Shown: positions 27,392-36,094 of the stretch, one piece after another | How the letters are laid out: each line of letters opens with the position of its first letter | Position numbering within the stretch: position 1 is the stretch's first letter | From: Flavisolibacter longurius | GTDB taxonomy: Bacteria; Bacteroidota; Bacteroidia; Chitinophagales; Chitinophagaceae | Direction of reading: 5' to 3' | NCBI GenBank assembly: GCA_014163555.1 | Contig: JACJGO010000002.1 | Coordinates: forward strand, 248,001 to 312,000 | DNA length: 64,000 bases | Translations under genes and position numbers: made by a program | The notes under the pieces: generated by a model | Database searches by the model: none | The model's input: only the letters and a program-made list of their open reading frames with translations | What the model was told of the DNA's origin: nothing

Positions 27392-28399
27392 CTACAATCC
27401 CAATTGTGCACTGATCTCCAGCATCCGGTCCAGCGATTTTTTGGCCTGCACTCTTAGTTCCTCATCCATGATCACCTCCGGTTGCTCGTATTCCATGCAG
27501 AGGTAAACCTTTTCCAGCGTGTTGCGCTTCATGTGCGGACAATCATTGCAGGCGCAGCTATTGTCGGGCGGCGCCGGGATAAAGGTTTTGTGCGGTGAAG
27601 TTTTCACCATCTGGTGCAGAATGCCGGCTTCCGTGGCCACAATAAACTCCGTAGCCGGGTTGTTCTTGGTATAATTGAGCAACTGCGTGGTAGACCCGAT
27701 AAAGTCCGCTTCCCGCAGCACCGGTTCTTCACATTCAGGGTGGGCAATCACTTTTGCATTCGGGTGACGCACCTTTAGCTTCGTCAGCTTTTCCAGGCTG
27801 AAGATCTCATGTACCATGCAGGCGCCGTTCCAGAGCAGCATGTTCCGGCCTGTGGTGCGATTGATCCATCTACCCAGGTTTTTATCCGGGGCAAAGATGA
27901 TGGGCTGCTCCGGCGGGAAACTTTCTACAATGGCTTTTGCATTGGAGGACGTGCAGATCACATCCGTCAGCGCCTTGATACCGGCGCTGCAGTTGATGTA
28001 GGAAATCACCACATGATCGGGGTGCTGCTCCTTGAATTTTTTAAACAGCGGTGGCGGACAGCTTTCGCTCAGCGAACAACCCGCCTTTAGGTCAGGGATC
28101 ACCACCTTTTTGGTGGGGTTGAGGATCTTGGCTGTTTCTGCCATAAAGTGTACGCCAGCAAAAACGATCATGTCCGCATCGGTCTTGGCCGCCTGTTGCG
28201 CCAGTCCCAAACTATCCCCGATGTAATCGGCTATGTCCTGAATATCGGGTTCCTGGTACAGGTGCGCCAGGATAATGGCGTTCTTTTCTTTCTTCAACCT
28301 TTCGATCTCGGCAAACAGGTCCAGCGTGGGATCAATGTCCACGTCCAGAAACCCTTTTTCCTGTACATCATTCTTCGCTATCAACAATTCTTCGCTCAT
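27392..28399 (-). CDS. nadA: Quinolinate synthase NadA
   Basis: NadA condenses iminoaspartate with dihydroxyacetone phosphate to quinolinate, the NAD precursor, using a 4Fe-4S cluster. The 335 residues show [19 protein letters not shown], the cluster Cys regions [10 protein letters not shown] (C108), WNGACMVHE (C194) and [10 protein letters not shown] (one of C282, C284 or C287), and TEAGILHQM. No nadB or nadC is adjacent. The 5' side is a long gene-free stretch rich in DnaA-box-like words. Confidence 0.96.
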   Translation of the reverse strand: MSEELLIAKNDVQEKGFLDVDIDPTLDLFAEIERLKKEKNAIILAHLYQEPDIQDIADYIGDSLGLAQQAAKTDADMIVFAGVHFMAETAKILNPTKKVVIPDLKAGCSLSESCPPPLFKKFKEQHPDHVVISYINCSAGIKALTDVICTSSNAKAIVESFPPEQPIIFAPDKNLGRWINRTTGRNMLLWNGACMVHEIFSLEKLTKLKVRHPNAKVIAHPECEEPVLREADFIGSTTQLLNYTKNNPATEFIVATEAGILHQMVKTSPHKTFIPAPPDNSCACNDCPHMKRNTLEKVYLCMEYEQPEVIMDEELRVQAKKSLDRMLEISAQLGL

Positions 28400-28790
28400 G
28401 TAATAATTAATAAACTATTATTTATTTATAAAAAGAACCTATTACTATTATAGCTGTGAATATGGGGATAAGCCCCTATTCAGAATTCGTTTGTACAAAT
28501 AACATGCAGTTATCCCCAAAACTTTGGGCGTAATGCACAGCAAAGGTAGGTTGGATAGTGCATTTCAGGGGATATGCACAGAAATGTGGATTACCCCTTT
28601 GGCTGAAATTAACCATCGATCCTTTTTTTCTGCTATGTGAATAGCCGTGGGATAAACTGCGGATAATGAACATCGATCCGGTGATCAGCGCCGTTCGAAA
28701 AACTTCTTGCCCAGAAGTCCACCTTCTCTCCCACCGGATATTCACAGTTGTACACGGGAAATGTGGGTTATCAACAGGGAAAATGAACGT

Positions 28791-28985
28791 GCGGATAGGT
28801 GAATATGCGGATGTGCGGATGAAGCGAAAGTTCTCTGAGCTTTGGGAGATTTGTTACATTACATTACTCTTCATTACATATCTATATAGTATAGATTGCT
28901 TCATTTCTTTTTCATGCATCTACATTTATTCAACCGGACAACTGCTTATTCGCCTTTCTGCATATCCGTATGTTCTCACATCCGC
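28791..28985. repeat. Imperfect inverted repeat of GCGGAT units around an A+T-rich core
   Basis: The arms 28791-28816 and 28960-28985 match at 20 of 26 positions in opposite orientation without gaps. They are built from degenerate GCGGAT/TGCGGAT units. The 143 bp between them are A+T-rich and hold no ORF. Confidence 0.55.
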
Positions 28986-29072
28986 CTTTCTGCCCATTCC
29001 AACTCACCCGCCATACAGCCTCATATTATCGTTTTCTTTACCAAATCTGCCGAAAACAGCGCCGGATAGCGG

Positions 29073-29093
29073 TTTTCCACATTTTGTGTATAA
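29073..29093. promoter_or_regulatory. Pair of DnaA-box matches
   Basis: TTTTCCACA at 29073-29081 and TTATACACA on the minus strand at 29085-29093 both fit TTWTNCACA exactly. The second overlaps the -33 element of the foldase promoter. Confidence 0.4.
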
Positions 29094-29113
29094 TTCCTTT
29101 TACCCTATTTTCG
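29083..29113 (+). promoter_or_regulatory. Bacteroidota promoter of the PpiD-like gene
   Basis: TTTG at 29083-29086, then exactly 19 nt, then TATTTTCG at 29106-29113 (7 of 8 to TAnnTTTG). Transcription would start near 29118, leaving a leader of about 25 nt. Confidence 0.65.
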
Positions 29114-29144
29114 CCATCCTTAAAATAATAGAACACCACCATTT

Positions 29145-31280
29145 ATGTCACTAATCCAGAAAATCAGAGACAAGTATGCCCGTGTAGCGGTTGTTGCCAT
29201 TGGATTGGCACTTTTGGGCTTTATCCTAATGGATGCTTTCGCCGGTGGCGGGGGCGGCCTTTTCGGCGGTCCGGATACCACCATTGGTAAGATCAACGGC
29301 GAGAAGATTGAAGCCGATGCCTTTATGCGCCGCGTATCCGAAATCACAAAGCGTCCCGGTTTTGAAGGTGAGAACGGAACCGCACAGGCGGTAAACGGCT
29401 TATGGCAGCAGGAAGTGACCAACCGGATCATGGGTGAGCAATACGAAGAGCTGGGCATTTCACTTACCGACCGTGAATTGGACCAGTTGCTTTTTGGCGC
29501 TAATCCTCCGCAGGAATTCCGCCAGGCTTTTGGCAATCCCAACGATCCGCAAAGCTGGGATCCCGGCCAGGTGCGCCAGCAATACAATCAGATCAAAAAA
29601 AGTGGTACCCCGGACCAGAAAGCGCAACTGAATGAACTGATTGAGTACATTGAGCAGCAGCAACTGATGAACAAGTACAATGCGCTTTTAACGAGCTCTG
29701 TGTACATTCCAAAATGGTTCTTGGAAAAACGCAATGTGGATAACAGCCAGATGGCGAATGGTGCTTTTGTTTCCGTACCGTATACTACCATTGCCGACAG
29801 CACAGTTAAAGTTACCGACGAGGATATCAATGCCTACGTAAAGGCGCATCAAAATGAATTTGAGCAGGACGAAGAAAGCCGCTCTATCAGCTATGTACAG
29901 TTTAGCGCTGCACCATCTGCTGCCGACAGCGCCCAGGTACGCAACCAGATGCTGCAACTGAAAGATTCTTTCCAGCGTTCCACCAACGCAAGAGAATTCC
30001 TGATTGCCAACCGCAGCCTGGCCCAATACAACGAAACCTATATCAGCAAGGAAGACCTGAACCTGCAGAACAAGGATTCGATCTTCAGTGCGCCGGTAGG
30101 TTCTGTAACCGGTCCGTTTGCCGAGCAGGAAAGCTATGTAATGGCCAAACTGCTGAACGCAAAAACACAGCCTGATACCGTAAAGGTTCGTCACATCCTG
30201 ATTGCCCTGCAGCCGCAGGATGCCGCCGGGCAGCCCCTGCCCGCCCGTGATTCGGTAGCGGCCAAGCGCCTTGCCGACAGTGTGCAGCAAGCTATAGCCG
30301 CCGGTGCCAATTTCGACAGCGTGGCGGTTCGCCTCTCTGATGATCTGGGCAGCAAATTCCGTGGTGGTGTGTACGACAGCATTACCCGCCAAACGCAGTT
30401 TGTTCCAGAGTTTAAAGACTTTGCCTTTAACAACCCAACGGGCAGCAAAGGCGTGGTAAAAACACAGTTTGGTTACCACTACATCGAGGTGCTTTCGCAA
30501 AGAGGCTCTTCTCCGGTTTACCAGGTAGCCTTTTATGTATTGCCGATCGAAGCCAGCCCGGAAACAGTGAGTGAGGCCAGCAACGCCGCCAATATGTTTG
30601 CCGGTAATACCAGCGATGAAAAAAGCTTCAACGAATATTTTGAAAAGAACCTGCGCGGCAAAGGCTTTACCAAAATGGTAGCGGCCAACCTGAAGCCAAT
30701 GGACTTTTTTGTAACAGGTCTGAACGGTTCGTCCCGCGAACTGGTAAAGGCTGTGTTTGAAGCCGACAAAGGCGATGTAGTGAGCCCCAGCCAGACCATC
30801 AACAACAGCTACATTGTAGCCGTGGTTACCGGTGTGGATAAAGCCGGTCTTCCATCTGCCGCCTCAGTACGTTCGATGATCGAGCCGATCCTGATCAACC
30901 GCAAAAAAGCAGATGTGATCAAAGGACAAATGGGTAAGGTTGCCGACCTGAATGCTGTGGCCACCAAATTCAACCAGCCGGTGCAACCCGTGGACAGCCT
31001 GCGCTTCAGTGGTGGTGGCCCCCTAGGTTATGAAGTAACCGTGATTGGTGCGCTGTTCAACCCAGCCAACAAAGGCAAGGTTTGTCCCGATCCGATTCCC
31101 GGCCAGGCTGGTGTATATGCCATTCGTACGGATGCCGTGTTTACCGGTGCCGTGGAAAATGCCAGCATCGAAGACCAGCGTCGCATGATGGAAATGCAGG
31201 CCCGCCAGATGTTCCGCTCTCCTGTGGAAGCCCTGCAAAAAAGAGCAGAAGTAAAAGACTTCCGCAGCAAGTTTTATTAA
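29145..31280 (+). CDS. PpiD/SurA-like periplasmic peptidyl-prolyl isomerase
   Basis: The 711-residue protein has a short cytoplasmic N-terminus (SLIQKIRDKYARV), one membrane helix at about 14-33, a SurA_N-like helical chaperone region (TIGKINGEKIEADAFMRRV) and parvulin domains, the first clearly marked by VKVRHILIALQP at about 345 and VAVRLSDDLGSKFRGG with QFGYHYIEV. It would assist folding of outer-membrane and secreted proteins at the inner membrane. Size and layout match Bacteroidota PpiD-type foldases. It has a well-formed promoter and a terminator. Confidence 0.92.
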   Translation: MSLIQKIRDKYARVAVVAIGLALLGFILMDAFAGGGGGLFGGPDTTIGKINGEKIEADAFMRRVSEITKRPGFEGENGTAQAVNGLWQQEVTNRIMGEQYEELGISLTDRELDQLLFGANPPQEFRQAFGNPNDPQSWDPGQVRQQYNQIKKSGTPDQKAQLNELIEYIEQQQLMNKYNALLTSSVYIPKWFLEKRNVDNSQMANGAFVSVPYTTIADSTVKVTDEDINAYVKAHQNEFEQDEESRSISYVQFSAAPSAADSAQVRNQMLQLKDSFQRSTNAREFLIANRSLAQYNETYISKEDLNLQNKDSIFSAPVGSVTGPFAEQESYVMAKLLNAKTQPDTVKVRHILIALQPQDAAGQPLPARDSVAAKRLADSVQQAIAAGANFDSVAVRLSDDLGSKFRGGVYDSITRQTQFVPEFKDFAFNNPTGSKGVVKTQFGYHYIEVLSQRGSSPVYQVAFYVLPIEASPETVSEASNAANMFAGNTSDEKSFNEYFEKNLRGKGFTKMVAANLKPMDFFVTGLNGSSRELVKAVFEADKGDVVSPSQTINNSYIVAVVTGVDKAGLPSAASVRSMIEPILINRKKADVIKGQMGKVADLNAVATKFNQPVQPVDSLRFSGGGPLGYEVTVIGALFNPANKGKVCPDPIPGQAGVYAIRTDAVFTGAVENASIEDQRRMMEMQARQMFRSPVEALQKRAEVKDFRSKFY

Positions 31281-31282
31281 TC

Positions 31283-31309
31283 GTGAGTGGTGAATGGTCA
31301 GTGGTGAGT
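31283..31309. repeat. Short degenerate GTGAGTGG/GTGAATGG repeat
   Basis: Degenerate units of the type GTGAGTGGTGAATGGTCAGT lie two bases after the foldase stop codon. A short opposite-strand relative (ATTCACCATTCAC) occurs at about 33071-33083. No local partner arm is present. Confidence 0.4.
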
Positions 31310-31343
31310 TCTTGCCACCTACCTACCAAATAAATGAAAAGAG

Positions 31344-31373
31344 AGGCCGTTTCGAAAGAAGCGGCCTTTTTTT
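31344..31373 (+). terminator. Terminator of the PpiD-like gene
   Basis: AGGCCG at 31344-31349 pairs with CGGCCT at 31362-31367 in an extended hairpin, followed by seven T. Confidence 0.85.
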
Positions 31374-31420
31374 ATCATTCTCCAATCAATCCCAAACATC
31401 GCAGACATCCCGGTTCAGAC

Positions 31421-31428
31421 TACCTTTG
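31421..31428 (+). promoter_or_regulatory. -7 element of the DUF2480 gene, almost leaderless
   Basis: TACCTTTG, an exact TAnnTTTG match, ends 4 nt before the ATG at 31433. Confidence 0.5.
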
Positions 31429-31432
31429 CACC

Positions 31433-31981
31433 ATGAGTGACGTTATTGTGAACAAGGTGGCCCAAAGCGGGCTGATTACGCTGAACCTGGAAGACTATTT
31501 CCCGCAAGGGGATGTTGTCACATTTGACCTGAAGGATTATCTTTTTATGGGCCTGATCCTTAAAGAAAAAGATTTTCGTGAAGCCTTGAAGGCTCTTGAC
31601 TGGTCGGTTTACGGTGGAAAAAATGTGGCTATTACCTGTACGGCCGATGCCATTATTCCGCTATGGGCCTATATGCTGGTAACGACCTACCTGCAGCCGG
31701 TAGCCAAAGAAGAATATGTAGGTACGGCAGAAGAAATGCACAAACACCTTTTCCTGAAAAATATAGCAGCCATCGATGCAACAACGTTTACGGATAAACG
31801 TATTGTGGTAAAAGGCTGTGGCGATATTCCTGTAGGCGCCTTTGCGTATGCGGAATTAACACGGCACCTGCTGCCCTATGTCAAAAGCATTATGTACGGT
31901 GAGCCGTGCAGTACCGTTCCGGTGTATAAAGCCCCCCTTCCCCCCATAGGGGGAGTGGCTTCCGCACAGGAGCCGGCTTAG
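31433..31981 (+). CDS. DUF2480-family protein
   Basis: The ATG at 31433 gives 182 residues; the frame from 31334 would run through the upstream terminator and is rejected. The body (VNKVAQSGLITLNLEDYFP, LKDYLFMGLILKEKDFREAL, CTADAIIPLWAYML and GCGDIPVGAFAYAELT) matches DUF2480, a cytoplasmic Bacteroidota family without known function. The last 15 or so residues (PLPPIGGVASAQEPA) are encoded by a C-rich/G-rich hairpin and are probably not part of the ancestral protein. Its promoter element lies 4 nt before the start. Confidence 0.88.
   Translation: MSDVIVNKVAQSGLITLNLEDYFPQGDVVTFDLKDYLFMGLILKEKDFREALKALDWSVYGGKNVAITCTADAIIPLWAYMLVTTYLQPVAKEEYVGTAEEMHKHLFLKNIAAIDATTFTDKRIVVKGCGDIPVGAFAYAELTRHLLPYVKSIMYGEPCSTVPVYKAPLPPIGGVASAQEPA
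31939..31954. repeat. C/G-run hairpin inside the DUF2480 3' end
   Basis: TCCCCC and GGGGGA flank a 4-nt loop (CATA) within the last codons of the gene. A similar G-run rich stretch is at about 38039-38055, suggesting a dispersed repeat. Confidence 0.4.
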
Positions 31982-32077
31982 GTAAATATTTTCTTTGCCT
32001 GGACCTGTTCTGAACGCCGAAGTGTGCAACGCAACAGAAGCCAAAGAGAAATTCTACCGCTGGTAGTATAAAAAGAA

Positions 32078-32110
32078 AAAGCCTCAGACAAGTTGCTTGT
32101 CTGAGGCTTT
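32078..32110. terminator. Bidirectional terminator with perfect 15-bp stem
   Basis: AAAGCCTCAGACAAG at 32078-32092 pairs with 32096-32110 around TTG. A and T runs flank it on both strands, fitting the convergent DUF2480 gene and the gene at 32171-32755. Confidence 0.85.
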
Positions 32111-32170
32111 ATAACATACCGTGCAAAAGCAAGGGTCTGTGCGGCGCCACTTTTCCCTTGGGACAGGGCC

Positions 32171-32755
32171 TTATTCCTTCACCTTTCCTCTTTCATTATC
32201 TTCTCTTTCTTTTTGATAAACCGAAAGAAAGATCTTCCATTCCATTAGTTCGTACTGCAGCGAGAGCTCCACTTTTACCTTAGGCAAACTGGTGGCGCCG
32301 GGCACCAGTCGGAAAACACTACTGGCAAACTTGCGGCTTTCGCTGGGCGTATCATAAGCCCCTTCCAACCGGTATGAGTAATCGCGGTTCAGCGTCAGCG
32401 TAATTGCTTTCAGGTCTTTGTAAAGCGCTTTGTACTTTTTTTCAACTTCCTCAAACTCTTCGGTGGTAAACATCTGCGCCTGCCAGCTATAAACAGGCTC
32501 TTTACCTGAATACTGGGTAATGGTGTTGCTTTCGGCGGATTTAAACTGGAGCAGCGAGGCATACTCCACGGTTTGTGGATTGTTGTTGAGCACTTCTCCC
32601 TTCAGTGTGGCAAAATCAACCGGGTAATCAGAGATTACTTTTTCCAGCGCCTGTCGTATATCCGGATTGGAAAGGCCTGGTAAACGCAGTTGTGCCTGCG
32701 CAGTAAAAGAAATACACAACAATGTAATGAGAACGATCGCAGTCAATTGTTTCAT
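32171..32755 (-). CDS. Secreted protein of unknown function
   Basis: A signal peptide (AIVLITLLCISFTAQAQ) precedes 170 residues. The mature part has two helices with VISDYPVDFATLKGE and FEEVEKKYKALYKDLKAI and a C-terminal pair of strands (KVKVELSLQYELMEWKIFLSVY). No family is recognised. It is likely periplasmic. The product ends with a charged tail (EREDNERGKVKE). It is divergent from the 54-aa ORF at 32870. Confidence 0.75.
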   Translation of the reverse strand: MKQLTAIVLITLLCISFTAQAQLRLPGLSNPDIRQALEKVISDYPVDFATLKGEVLNNNPQTVEYASLLQFKSAESNTITQYSGKEPVYSWQAQMFTTEEFEEVEKKYKALYKDLKAITLTLNRDYSYRLEGAYDTPSESRKFASSVFRLVPGATSLPKVKVELSLQYELMEWKIFLSVYQKEREDNERGKVKE

Positions 32756-32828
32756 GGTATAGGATTTTTGTACGAATTGGCAGCCAAAATAGGGAAAAGC
32801 TTTCTTTTCTCGCTATTTTTCGTTAAGT

Positions 32829-32848
32829 TTATCCACCCATTATCCACA
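32829..32848 (+). promoter_or_regulatory. Tandem DnaA boxes 11 bp apart
   Basis: TTATCCACC at 32829-32837 and a perfect TTATCCACA at 32840-32848 lie in the same direction, one helical turn apart, 21 nt before the start of the 54-aa ORF. Confidence 0.45.
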
Positions 32849-32869
32849 AAACCCGTAAAAACACGTAAC

Positions 32870-33034
32870 ATGAAAAACAAAGACATCATTTATGCAAAAC
32901 AGTCGGCTAAGATTTATAGCCGCGACTACAAACCCACTACCAATGTGTGGCGTTTTATGAAATCAATTATCGGTGCCTGGTTGTACGGTTCATCAACACC
33001 AACCGACTATGCGCCTTACAAGCGATTCAAATAA
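32870..33034 (+). CDS. Small basic protein of 54 residues
   Basis: An ATG at 32870 opens a 54-codon frame: MKNKDIIYAKQSAKIYSRDY, then KPTTNVWRFMKSIIGAWLYG and a C-terminus ending YAPYKRFK. It is basic and rich in Tyr, with no signal peptide and one possible short hydrophobic helix (FMKSIIGAWLY). A strong terminator starts 3 nt after the stop codon and two DnaA-box words lie just upstream, so it looks like a complete transcription unit. No family is recognised. Coding status rests on the terminator and on the orderly start. Confidence 0.6.
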   Translation: MKNKDIIYAKQSAKIYSRDYKPTTNVWRFMKSIIGAWLYGSSTPTDYAPYKRFK

Positions 33035-33036
33035 AA

Positions 33037-33064
33037 AAAACCTCCCAACCGGGAGGTTTTTTTT
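33037..33064 (+). terminator. Terminator of the 54-aa ORF
   Basis: AAAACCTCCC at 33037-33046 pairs with GGGAGGTTTT at 33051-33060 around AACC, followed by more T. Confidence 0.9.
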
Positions 33065-33108
33065 AGCGACATCATTCACCATTCACAAATAGGTACTGTG
33101 TGATAACT

Positions 33109-35958
33109 TTAAAACCGCATTCCTCTTGAACCTCCCTGTAACACCGGCATACTTCTGCCACCCATGCGGTTGATCTTGTAGCTAAACGAAAGCATGAAAT
33201 AACGTTGCAGGGTCATGTTCTGCACATCCTGGATATAGTTATCATTCACCGTACGGTAAACGCTGGTGTTTTGGTTCAGCAGGTCAAATACATAAGCTTT
33301 GATTTCACCCTGCCGGCTTTTGAAAACCTCTTTGGCAATGCTGGCATTCCAGATGGTGTAGTTCTGGTTGTAGCCGCTGGCAAGGCCCGTGTTAAACGTG
33401 TAGTCTATATCGGTAGCAATGATAAAGTTCATCGGCAGCGTGTAGCTGAGATCGGCCGAATACACATGGGTGAAATAATTCGTATTGTTTGCCTTCTGTA
33501 CGGTATTACGGACCTGGTTATACGTAACGCTGGCCGAAACACCCATGTCCAGTTTTTCCTGGAAATTATAATTCAGGCGCAGGTTTTCCGTTACCGATAA
33601 ATTGCGGTTGTAATTTTTGATGTTGTTGATCAGATTAACATCCTGGTTATACCCGATGCGTGTATTGAAGTTGAAATTGCCACCCTGCAATTTGCGGATA
33701 GGAAAACCCATGTTGAAATTACCGCTTACATTGTACACACCCGAAACGTTTTCCGGCCGTGATACCTGAACACCACCTGGCAGGTATTCAATGGCATTGG
33801 CAATCCGGTTCTGCGTGGTACTGTAGGTGATAAAGGCAAAGAAGTTGCGAAATTTCATCACGTCAAAAAAGTTATAGCTCAGGGTCAGGTTGTGCGAGAA
33901 CTCTTGCTTCAGGAAAGGATTCCCTCGGGTGATGTAAGGAAAATTATCGCGGTTTTCCACGTCCTGCAATTGGCTGGCAGTGGGCTGGTTGGTGCGGCCC
34001 CGGTAATTGAACCGCAGGCTGCGGCTGCGCTGAAACTGGTAGTTGAATGACGCAGTTGGAAATAGATTGGTAGCTCTTTGTAGTACACTGGCCTTTGTTG
34101 TCAGGTTATTGCTTTCCAGGCTTGTTTGCTGCACAGCAAAACCCAACTGGTAATTGTATTTCTTTTTTACAATGCGCAGGTTTGTGCCATAACGATCATA
34201 CACATTGGCATTGTCAAAAAAGTTCGTTTGGGCATCGTCAGAAATTTCGTAGCGGCCGGTAGCCAGGTTCTTTATAAACGTGCGACGGTCATTGCGGTTC
34301 CGGTTATCGGTATGGTTATAATTCAGCTCAAGGATCTTGTCACGGGCAATGGCTTCGGTAAAGGATGCATTGATGCTGAAATTGTTTGTTTCGCTTTTGA
34401 TGCTGTTCATCTGGTCCTGCTGACGAATACTGAGATTATTAATAGTATAACCTTCGCGGTCGTTATCGGCAAGCGTATTCGACAAGTTCACGGAGAGAGT
34501 TCGTCCGGGCTTGTGAAACTTCCGGCGCCATAACAGGTTGTTGCTCCAGTTGTAGCCTTCGCCTTCGTTTGTATTGAAATTCCGGCCCTGGTTCAGCAAC
34601 TTGTTATTGGACGAATTGCTTAACAGCGTTCCATCGCTCATCGTTTCCGTTTTCTGGAAATTAAGATTGGGCTGAAAAATAATAGAGTTGAATGAGTCGA
34701 TCGAAATGGTCATGTTCAGGTTTGCCCTGTTGTTGTAATTGGAGCTTCGCGAGGTTGTGTTCTCCGCTGTAAAGATGGAGGAGTCGGCAAGAAAGTTCTG
34801 GCGCAAGGTATTGTTTTGGTTTTCGCGACCGGAATAGTTAAAGAAATAACTGCCGTTTACATCAAACGTTTTGCTCCAGGTGTCGCGGTAGTTTAGTCCT
34901 GCCTGCGTAGAGGTCGTGATGCCACCTGTATTGTTGCCGCCCATGTTCATACCGCCAAAACCACCACCCATGCCCATGCCTCCGAGCTGGATAGCCCCGC
35001 CGCCGGCGCCACCTCTTCCACCGCCACCCATCATCATGCCGCTACCGCCACCAAAACCTCCGTTCATCATACCGCCTCCTGAACTCAGCATGCCCATCAT
35101 GTCAGACGAGGTAAAGCCCATGTTGTTGGTGTTATTGCTTTTGGCAATAATGTTCGCTTGTGTAGCCCCTTTAAAATAGTTGGCTGTCACGCCGGCATCG
35201 TAGCGCTGATCGGAGCCATAACCTGCGGTGGCTCTTCCGAAAATGCCTTTCTTTTTGTCTTTTTTCAATTTCAGGTTAATGGCTTTGCTGCGGCTGCCAT
35301 CATCAATCCCATTGAATTTTGCCTGTTCGCTCATGTCGTCAAATACATCTACACGGTCCACCATATCGGCCGTCAGGTTTTTGGTAGCCAGTTTGGGATC
35401 GTTGTTAAAAAACTCTTTCCCGTCCACATACACTTTCTGCACGTTCTCGCCCTGTGCCCGAACGGTTCCGTCCCTTTCAACCTGTACACCCGGAAGTTTT
35501 TTCAGCAGGTCTTCCACCGTGGCATTTGGTTTTGTTTTAAAGGCATCGGCCTTAAAGGAAACCGTATCCCCGTTTATTTTCACCGGTGCCTCCACAATCA
35601 CAATTTCATCCAGCGCTTTATCGGCCCGCTCCATTTTCACAAGTCCATAATCCACTTCTGTACGGCCGGCCTGGATAGAAACGTTTCGCTTGAAGGTTCG
35701 CAGACCGGTGAAGGAAGCTACTACCTGGTAATCGCCGGCGTCAAGGTTCTTGATCTCAAACGCACCATTGCTGCGGGTAAGTGTAAATGAGATGAGGGTT
35801 GAATCGGGAAGACGCATGACCGACACAGTAGCATCCTCAAGCGGTGATGCAGAGATCGAATCCTGCAGGACACCTTTTATGGTACCACTGACTTTTTGTG
35901 CCGAAGCGGAGATTCCAATGCCGGCAAAGACCAGAAGGAAAAGGTAAACATTCTTCAT
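33109..35958 (-). CDS. TonB-receptor-like outer-membrane barrel protein with Gly/Met-rich insert
   Basis: The 949 residues begin with a signal peptide (FLLVFAGIGISASAQ), followed by a carboxypeptidase-regulatory-like beta sandwich (25-110, VSGTIKGVLQDSISASPLED), a plug-like domain (FKADAFKTKPNATVEDLLKK with LPGVQVERDG) and an outer-membrane barrel (OMP_b-brl_3 type) to the C-terminal Phe. Residues about 280-346 form an unusual stretch made almost only of Gly, Met, Asn and Ser (for example GGSGMMMGGGGRGG). Ligand is unknown, and no SusD partner or TonB box is evident. The barrel segments repeat NLNF/NYNH strands. It stands alone. Confidence 0.9.
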   Translation of the reverse strand: MKNVYLFLLVFAGIGISASAQKVSGTIKGVLQDSISASPLEDATVSVMRLPDSTLISFTLTRSNGAFEIKNLDAGDYQVVASFTGLRTFKRNVSIQAGRTEVDYGLVKMERADKALDEIVIVEAPVKINGDTVSFKADAFKTKPNATVEDLLKKLPGVQVERDGTVRAQGENVQKVYVDGKEFFNNDPKLATKNLTADMVDRVDVFDDMSEQAKFNGIDDGSRSKAINLKLKKDKKKGIFGRATAGYGSDQRYDAGVTANYFKGATQANIIAKSNNTNNMGFTSSDMMGMLSSGGGMMNGGFGGGSGMMMGGGGRGGAGGGAIQLGGMGMGGGFGGMNMGGNNTGGITTSTQAGLNYRDTWSKTFDVNGSYFFNYSGRENQNNTLRQNFLADSSIFTAENTTSRSSNYNNRANLNMTISIDSFNSIIFQPNLNFQKTETMSDGTLLSNSSNNKLLNQGRNFNTNEGEGYNWSNNLLWRRKFHKPGRTLSVNLSNTLADNDREGYTINNLSIRQQDQMNSIKSETNNFSINASFTEAIARDKILELNYNHTDNRNRNDRRTFIKNLATGRYEISDDAQTNFFDNANVYDRYGTNLRIVKKKYNYQLGFAVQQTSLESNNLTTKASVLQRATNLFPTASFNYQFQRSRSLRFNYRGRTNQPTASQLQDVENRDNFPYITRGNPFLKQEFSHNLTLSYNFFDVMKFRNFFAFITYSTTQNRIANAIEYLPGGVQVSRPENVSGVYNVSGNFNMGFPIRKLQGGNFNFNTRIGYNQDVNLINNIKNYNRNLSVTENLRLNYNFQEKLDMGVSASVTYNQVRNTVQKANNTNYFTHVYSADLSYTLPMNFIIATDIDYTFNTGLASGYNQNYTIWNASIAKEVFKSRQGEIKAYVFDLLNQNTSVYRTVNDNYIQDVQNMTLQRYFMLSFSYKINRMGGRSMPVLQGGSRGMRF

Positions 35959-36094
35959 AAGCGGGTATTTGAGAGGTACGAAGATATTCGGATATTTCAG
36001 GGGTATAGGTTAAATTAGGTTAAGCCGATGATGAACGGAAATGAACGTATATAAATGGCAGTAGATATATTTATACTGTAAATAAAGAAAAAAC

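Larger units (their letters stand above)
28400..29144. other. Gene-free stretch with many DnaA-box-like words
   Basis: No convincing ORF is seen. Words one change from TTATCCACA or its relaxed form occur at 28463-28471 (minus) and 28510-28518 (both TTATCCCCA), 28531-28539, 28572-28580, 28585-28593 (minus, TAATCCACA), 28658-28666 (minus, TTATCCGCA), 28738-28746 and 28768-28776 (TTATCAACA). Exact relaxed matches are at 29073-29093. An A+T-rich block lies at about 28850-28935, inside an imperfect inverted repeat. Confidence 0.55.
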
